This document shows positions 58,376-64,000 of a stretch of DNA of 64,000 nucleotides, piece by piece. Source of the DNA: Calycina herbarum (Eukaryota > Ascomycota > Leotiomycetes > Helotiales > Pezizellaceae); NCBI GenBank assembly GCA_001414485.1, contig LLEY01000099.1:124001-188000 (forward strand). Direction: 5' to 3'. The translations under genes and the position numbers were made by a program. Under the pieces are notes generated by a model. It was not told the DNA's origin. It worked only from the letters and a program-made list of their open reading frames with translations, and did no database searches. Each line of letters starts with the position of its first letter. Within the stretch, counting starts at the first letter, position 1.

Positions 58376-59439
58376 GAAAGTCTCCCCCCTAAGCTTGCTT
58401 TACCGAGGTCCTAGCTAGTTAGCTATCGATCTAAGTTAGCTACTTAGAGGAAAACAGTTTACAGTCTCTTATAACTTAGTCTATAATAGATACAGATTCA
58501 AAACCTCTGCTCTAGCTGATACTAGAGTAAACAGCTTTGTACTTATTAGTACAAAGTTCGCTTAGGAGCTAGCTCGCTTCTTCTCTTTAACTATTTATAC
58601 TCTTCCTACTTCTATTATAGTTCGCGGCTTTAATAGACAGAGTCGACAGTCCGTAGACTGCTATATTATTCTTCACTTATATATAGACGGCTGTAAATAG
58701 TATAACGTCCCTATAGTCCTCCTTAATACTAGCTATTAAGACCTTATTCTTAGGCGTATATAGTTTAACTAGCTTAACGTATAACTCAACCCCCACCAGC
58801 GACGACTTATATAGCCCGCGGATCTCCCTCCTTCTCCTAACCTTGTCTAGCTACGCCTCCTAGATCCTAGGATCCTATAGACTCGGCTCTTAAACCTAGA
58901 TTACTAAGCTGACGCGGATCGCCGCGATCAGGCCCTAGAAGAACAGGTCGTACGCAAATACTAGGAAGACCTGCAACTGTCTATAAGCCTTATTAACGAG
59001 CTGCTAGTCTCTCGGATCCTAGCGCGCCCGCCTACTATACCCCTGGCCGTATGTCACAGCGAGTACTAGGACCGCTAAAACAACTTACGAAATATAAACC
59101 GCGCTCTTATAGGTTTAGATATCTGTAAAGCCTCTGTAGCGCGTCTAAAACGTGTACGCCTCGACCTGCCACCGGTAGACATCGCTGTTATCGGTGCTGC
59201 TATATATCGCTGTAACCTATAAGACACTGAAGCTACGGCCTTTAGTACCTCTCTTTATAAGATCGATTACTTAATAGAAAAAAAGCTTATAAATTAAAAA
59301 GACGACTTACAGGTCTAAGAAAGCCTCCCTAGAGCCTACTAGGATCTCGTAGACGTTTTCTCTAAAGCTGCGTCTAATACTCTTCTCTCTCGTCGCCTAT
59401 ACGACTATAAGATCGAACTTAAGAACGGGAACGCAGACG

Positions 59440-61367
59440 ACTTATCTTATAGCCCCCTCCGCCACTAGTTAACAGACGAGCTCTAGGCTGTAAAACAATA
59501 CCTTATTAAGAACCTTTATAAAGGTTTTATTAAAGCTAGCCAAGCCTTCTTTACAGCTCTGATTCTCTTTGTTAAGAAGTCTAACGGCTCTCTACGGTTC
59601 TATATTAATTACTATAAGCTAAATAACCTAACCTGTAAGAACTAGTATCCTCTTCTGTTAATCGATGAAACTCTTGCTCGTCTAGGCAAGGCTCGTATCT
59701 TTATAAAGCTAGATATACGACAAGCTTTTCACCGGATTCGGATTAACCCTGAGTCTAAGGAACTAATAACGTTCTAGACCTGTTATAGAGCTTATAAGTG
59801 TAAAGTTATGTCTTTCGGACTAACTAACAGACTCGTAACATATTAACGGTTTATAAACGACGTACTCTTCGACTATTTAGACGACTTTTATACTACCTAC
59901 CTTAACGATATTCTTATTTACTCTAAGAACGAGCTAGACTATTAGAAACACGTCTATAAGGTCCTTTTACAGCTTTGTAAAGCTAGCTTATAGGCTGATA
60001 TTAAGAAATCTAAGTTTAACGTTACTTATACGAAGTACCTAGGCTTCTATATAAGCACTAACGGGATTAAAGTAGACCTGGAAAAGATAGAAACGATCTA
60101 TAACTAGGAACGCCCTATTATAGTCCGCAGTGTTCAGTCCTTTCTTAGCTTTTATAACTTCTATCGGAAGTTTATTCTTAACTACGGACGAGTTGTACGC
60201 CTGTTAACAGCTCTAACTTATAAAGACTAGCTGTTTTAGTAGACACCTGCTTATTAGGACGCCTTCTCTAAGCTAAAGGCCTGGCTTATTAATATACCTC
60301 TTCTTATATACTTTAATCTGTAATACGAGTCTATAGTTGAGACCGATTCCTCTAACGGCGTCCTTAGCGGTATACTCCTTCAGTTATAGCTAAGTCAAGA
60401 GTAGTACCCTATAGCTTACTTCTCTAAGATAATGATACCTGCTAAGATTAACTACCCGATTTACGATAAAGAGATACTAGCTATTATACGTTCTCTAGAA
60501 GCCTAGAGACCTAAGCTCGAAGGGTCTCTGTACCGGGTACGGGTTGTTTTAGACTATAAAGCTCTTAAGTACTTTATAACAACTAAAGCCTTATCTAGCT
60601 AACAAGCCTGCTAGGCTGAAACCCTCTCTCGATTTAACTTCCTACTTACTTATAAGCCTAGTAGCTAGAATCGAGCGGATTCCCTTACTCGCTAGGACTA
60701 AGAAGCAGATAGTTAAATAGTAATAAAGATATCTACTCGTACGTAAGTCCTCTTATAGCCTAAGAATCTCGACTTGCGGATTATTATAGACCTAGACTTA
60801 GACCCTTCCGTAGATATTACACCCGTTAGAGTAGCCGACGGACTACACGACTTAATTAACGATATTCTATAGGCTAATCGTACGAGTACGGGCCTTAACG
60901 CTCTCCGCTAGTATACTACGGACGAACGCCCTAGCTAGACAACCCGTAACAGCCTCCTACTATACTAAGAACGGCTTATCCTACTCGAGGACGACGATCT
61001 CAAAGTACGCTTACTAAGCGAGGTTCACAATCAAGTCTCGGTAGCCTACCCTGGATAATCTAAGACTCTAAAGCTAGTTATAGACTACTACTACTAGCCG
61101 CACCTTCGTTCGGATATATAACGATTCGTCTGTAACTGCTAGACCTACCGTCGCTCTTATATATTGTAAGACCGCCTCTCTAGACTTCTCAACCCCTTGT
61201 CTATCCTAGATTGCCTATAGTAATATATATTAGTTGATTTTAAGGAATTCCCTTCTAATAAGTCTAGGATAGATATAATTATTATCTTTATCTGCCGGCT
61301 AAGTAAGAGATCTATCTCTATCTCTTACCTAAAGACTACGAACGTAAAAAAGACTACGCGGATCTAC
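59440..61367 (+). pseudogene. Element C pol: reverse transcriptase, RNase H, partial integrase
   Basis: Contains FVKKSNGSLRFYINYYKLN, LARLGKARIFIKLDIRQAFH, the YLNDILIYS box, SKFNVTYTKYLGFYIS, a connection to RNase H (IVETDSSNGVLSGIL), and integrase zinc-finger residues. Broken by many TAG stops and by the insertion of element B. Confidence 0.78.
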
Positions 61368-61833
61368 TGTAACGAAACTTAAACGAACTAAACAAAGATA
61401 ACTAAGTCTTGAAAGTTGGTATATAGGTAAGAAGTATAGATACGCCAGGTTTGTTTACTTAGAAGTGAACTCGTTACTTATATTAAAGATGTTAAATAAG
61501 ATAATAAGATTAATAACTAAAGTTAAGTATAAAGCTCCTATCTAATAGTAGACGTGCTAGTCTTATATAGAACCTTCGTTTCTAAAGTGCGTCGCTTATA
61601 TCGCTTACGTTGCTTATATTACTTATAATTAAGATAACTAGAGCGATATAGGCGATTATATTATATAACTATATATAACTTCTAATATTACTATAATAGT
61701 AAGATCTTAAAATTCCTAATATCCTTCTATATTACTAATTTCCTCTTATGTTACTTTCCTTTCTTAGATATTATACCTTATCTTATTAGAACGCTATCTA
61801 GACTACTTACTACGTATACTGTGATTCGTAACA
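61368..61833. repeat. Element B, 3' LTR
   Basis: The best-kept termini of the three LTR copies: TGTAACGA at the start, TCGTAACA at the end. Confidence 0.88.
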
Positions 61834-61959
61834 CTATCCCCTTCTTAGACTAGCGTGTCTCTATGCTTAAGTATAGCCTAAGAAATATTGTTAAGAGGCT
61901 AGTAGCCTCCCTAGTTCTTATTATGTCGTTAACACCTCTCTTAAAAGATAAGCTTAAAT

Positions 61960-62545
61960 AATATAGAACCTTTAACGCCTTTTAAATCGAACGTTTAAGA
62001 CGCGAAATGATTCCTTATACTCGTTATATAAATGCGAAAACCAGCTGTTAATGTATTAGCGTTCCTAGTAGCTCTAAGTATTCTAAGTATACTAGGAAGG
62101 GCAAATCTTATAATATTAAGTTGTAAAATTAAATACCCTTAATTTTCGAGTAGGAATCTATTAATACTTAAAAGCGGAGGTTATAATAAGAGGAAGAGAT
62201 AGCTTGTAAGATTTAGGAAGAAGCTATATAGAAGATCCTTCGCCTATGAAAATAATAACACTTCCTTATAGAGTAGGAGCAAGAGATGCTCTATCGTAGT
62301 TTTACTAACTTATAAGAACTTAATAAAGCTGATAAGAAAAAAAAGAGTAGAGAAAGAGAAAGAAGAGAGGGAATTAGAGGTTGCTTAGCTGGCGGCCCCC
62401 TCTTCTTCTAGCGACCCCGCTTTTATTACTAAGCTAACCCTTGATTCGGCTTTTCTTAAGGCTTTCCCTTCTAACTATAAGATGTAGGTAACCCTAGGTT
62501 TTAGTAGTAGAACTCCTAAAGTTCTTCTAAGTAATAGTTAAGATT
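61960..62545 (+). pseudogene. Antisense accessory frame of element B
   Basis: Counterpart of the element A frame: ISVPSSSKYSKYTRKGKSY head, coiled coil with ELNKADKKKRVEKEKEERE, then LAAPSSSSDPAFITKLTLDS. The coding-like pattern is kept in both copies, while differences are transitions. Decayed by stops. Confidence 0.5.
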
Positions 62546-64000
62546 GCTTTTTAATTCTTAAGTGTTTTTTAAGTATAAGTAATCTAACTATTTAATTAAA
62601 TACTTAATCTTACTTCTAATAATCTTATAGTTAAGAATCCTTTTAACTTTATATTTAATGTCTAGGTTTACTAGTTAAATCTCTATAAGTAGGGCTGGTG
62701 GTACTCCTAGTAGTACTAGTTTAAGTAAGGATATATAGAATACTAGATAGATGTTTATTATTCTTAGTAGTACTAATTTATAATTTAAAGGTCTTTTAAC
62801 GTATTTAATTTTAAATAGTTTAAGTTTTTTATAATCTAATTTATTACTTAGTCTTTTTATATTAATATTCTTTTATACTAAGTAGACTTTATCCCCCTCT
62901 TTTAGTATTAGCTTCTAACTACGTCGTTTGTTATAGTAGTATATATTTCTTTTAGCTATGAATTATAAATCCTCTATAAGTTCCTTATATAGCTCTTTGA
63001 TTTTTAAGACGTGAATATAAGTAAGCTAGTTATTAATAGTCGTAGACAGCGGTTCTTAATATGTTAATAGTTTATATCTAAAATTAGCGTAGAATAGTAT
63101 AACAAGTGTTGTTTCTATTACTAAACTATTGTAGGCAAACTATATTAAGGGTAATAATTCTACCTAGTTATCTTATTAGTAGTTTATATAATAACGAAGG
63201 TATATTTTAACTACTTAATTTATCTGTTTATTTCCTCTATTTATTTAAGAGTAGAAAGCTATTAAAAGCTTTCTTTTTACATCTAATCGTTTTATAAGAG
63301 TAATCTAAAATTTTAAGGTAAAGAGCTTATCTCTATCTAAGAGTATTTCTTCTAATAGTCTATATCTTAAGACTACTTCTCTAAGGAATATAAATACTAA
63401 TTCCTTAGCTATACTTGATTCTATATATACTATTAGAATTATATACTTTATAAGTTATTCTATAATAACTAGGATCATGTTATATTTAACTTCTATTATT
63501 AAGTCTTTAGATTTTAGTAGTTTAATAATAAAATTTATAGATACTGATTTCTAAGGTATCTATAGTATTAGAGTAGTGTTTATCTGTTTATAAGGAGTAT
63601 AGTAGGAAGCCTTATTCCTAGTATAGGTATTATATTCTACTATCACTTCCTTAACTATCGTAGATAACTAATTAACATAGTAGTATTATCTTATCTTCTA
63701 GAAGGTTCTACGAATTCCTTAGTATCTATAAGCGAGCGTAGCATAGTATTCCTATATAAATTCCTTTATATATAAGCTAAGAACCTATAGTTTCCCTTTT
63801 ATATACTAATTATAACCTTTATATATATTCTAAATTTTATCTATTTAGATGTTGTTTATCGCTACTATCTTATATATAGTAGGTATTAAGTCTCTATTCT
63901 TAAGAGTTTTTAAAATCGTAATCTTCTTATACTCCTTATTTCCCTTATATCTAGGTTTCTAGCTAAGAGTATTAGCTTAAGTATTTAACGTTCTCTTTAT

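Larger units (their letters stand above)
56852..61367 (+). mobile_element. Element C: Ty3/Gypsy retrotransposon, plus strand, truncated by element B
   Basis: Begins with an LTR (56852-57180) and has a leader to 57400. Gag opens with MSADQPIDA at 57400 and reaches a CCHC knuckle, CFKCKRTRHYAREC (58246-58287), with all four ligands intact. A protease-like stretch follows near 58500-58760. The reverse transcriptase (about 59440-59950) includes the catalytic box YLNDILIYS at 59898-59924, where YLDD is expected (one G-to-A change). RNase H comes next, then an integrase with H-H-C-C features (61020-61150, FVCNCQTYRR) and the start of its core to 61367. There element B interrupts it. Stops are nearly all TAG at glutamine positions. 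Decay is milder than in A and B; CpG is well kept in gag. Confidence 0.83.
61368..64000 (-). mobile_element. Element B: second copy of the element A family, truncated by the window edge
   Basis: Begins with a 466-bp LTR (61368-61833, TGTAACGAAAC...GATTCGTAACA). It then follows the element A internal sequence from its 3' end in the same order and orientation: the antisense accessory frame (about 61960-62540), chromodomain and pol C-terminus (about 62510-62680), and integrase (about 63000-64000). Identity to A is high, with mainly transition differences, and this copy is even more AT-rich in places. The 5' LTR and gag lie beyond the window. It is inserted in the integrase of element C. Confidence 0.87.

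Noticed and set aside
1..64000. CRISPR arrays, bacterial operons, prophage or plasmid features
   Set aside because: Gene structure is eukaryotic with spliceosomal introns; the repeats seen are transposons, MITEs and microsatellites.

Overview
The window looks like a nuclear contig from a filamentous ascomycete (Pezizomycotina). Genes carry short introns of about 49-130 bp with GTANGT donors and CTAAC-type branch sites. Proteins have typical ascomycete architectures: an eisosomal Sur7 protein, an Hrr25-type casein kinase I, a quinate-use locus and a yeast-type amino-acid permease. The right third is a pile of retrotransposons decayed by C-to-T/G-to-A change, the mark of repeat-induced point mutation (RIP). 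A leotiomycete (Botrytis/Sclerotinia relatives) is my guess, not something the sequence proves.

Layout. 0-5.5 kb: the end of a quinate-permease-like gene (minus), divergent from a shikimate/quinate dehydrogenase-family gene; a broken membrane-protein gene; a small alpha/beta-barrel (ABM-like) protein. 5.6-6.3 kb: an AT-rich decayed patch. 7.3-12.9 kb: an SH3-domain protein and a membrane-anchored 2EXR/F-box-like protein with an acidic internal repeat. 14-20.2 kb: an octanoyltransferase with a long C-terminal extension, a Sur7/PalI protein, a class II tRNA gene and an FMN-binding PNPOx-like protein. 20.8-22.7 kb: a C2H2 zinc-finger gene in five exons. 23.3-23.6 kb: a hAT-type MITE. 24-29.7 kb: a catabolic-looking group of FAD amine/amino-acid oxidase (minus), amino-acid permease (plus) and HAD hydrolase (plus). 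34.3-36 kb: casein kinase I (minus). The stretches 29.7-34.3 and 36-46.6 kb have no gene I can defend, only simple repeats and one Tc1/mariner-like MITE.

46.6-64 kb: nested transposons. A Tad/I-type LINE (minus strand) is split by a complete 6.8-kb Ty3/Gypsy chromovirus (element A, minus, 463-bp LTRs, 5-bp target duplication) and cut at its upstream end by another Gypsy element (C, plus). Element C is cut inside its integrase by a second copy of the A family (element B), which runs off the window. All four are dead: reading frames are studded with TAG/TAA where CAG/CAA is expected, and key residues are changed by transitions only. Elements A and B share a decayed reading frame on the strand opposite gag-pol, between the chromodomain and the 3' LTR.

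Probable functional links: the permease/dehydrogenase pair belongs to quinate catabolism; the oxidase, permease and HAD genes could form an uptake-and-oxidation unit; the other genes are housekeeping or lineage-specific singles. All exon boundaries were inferred by eye from splice signals and frame continuity.
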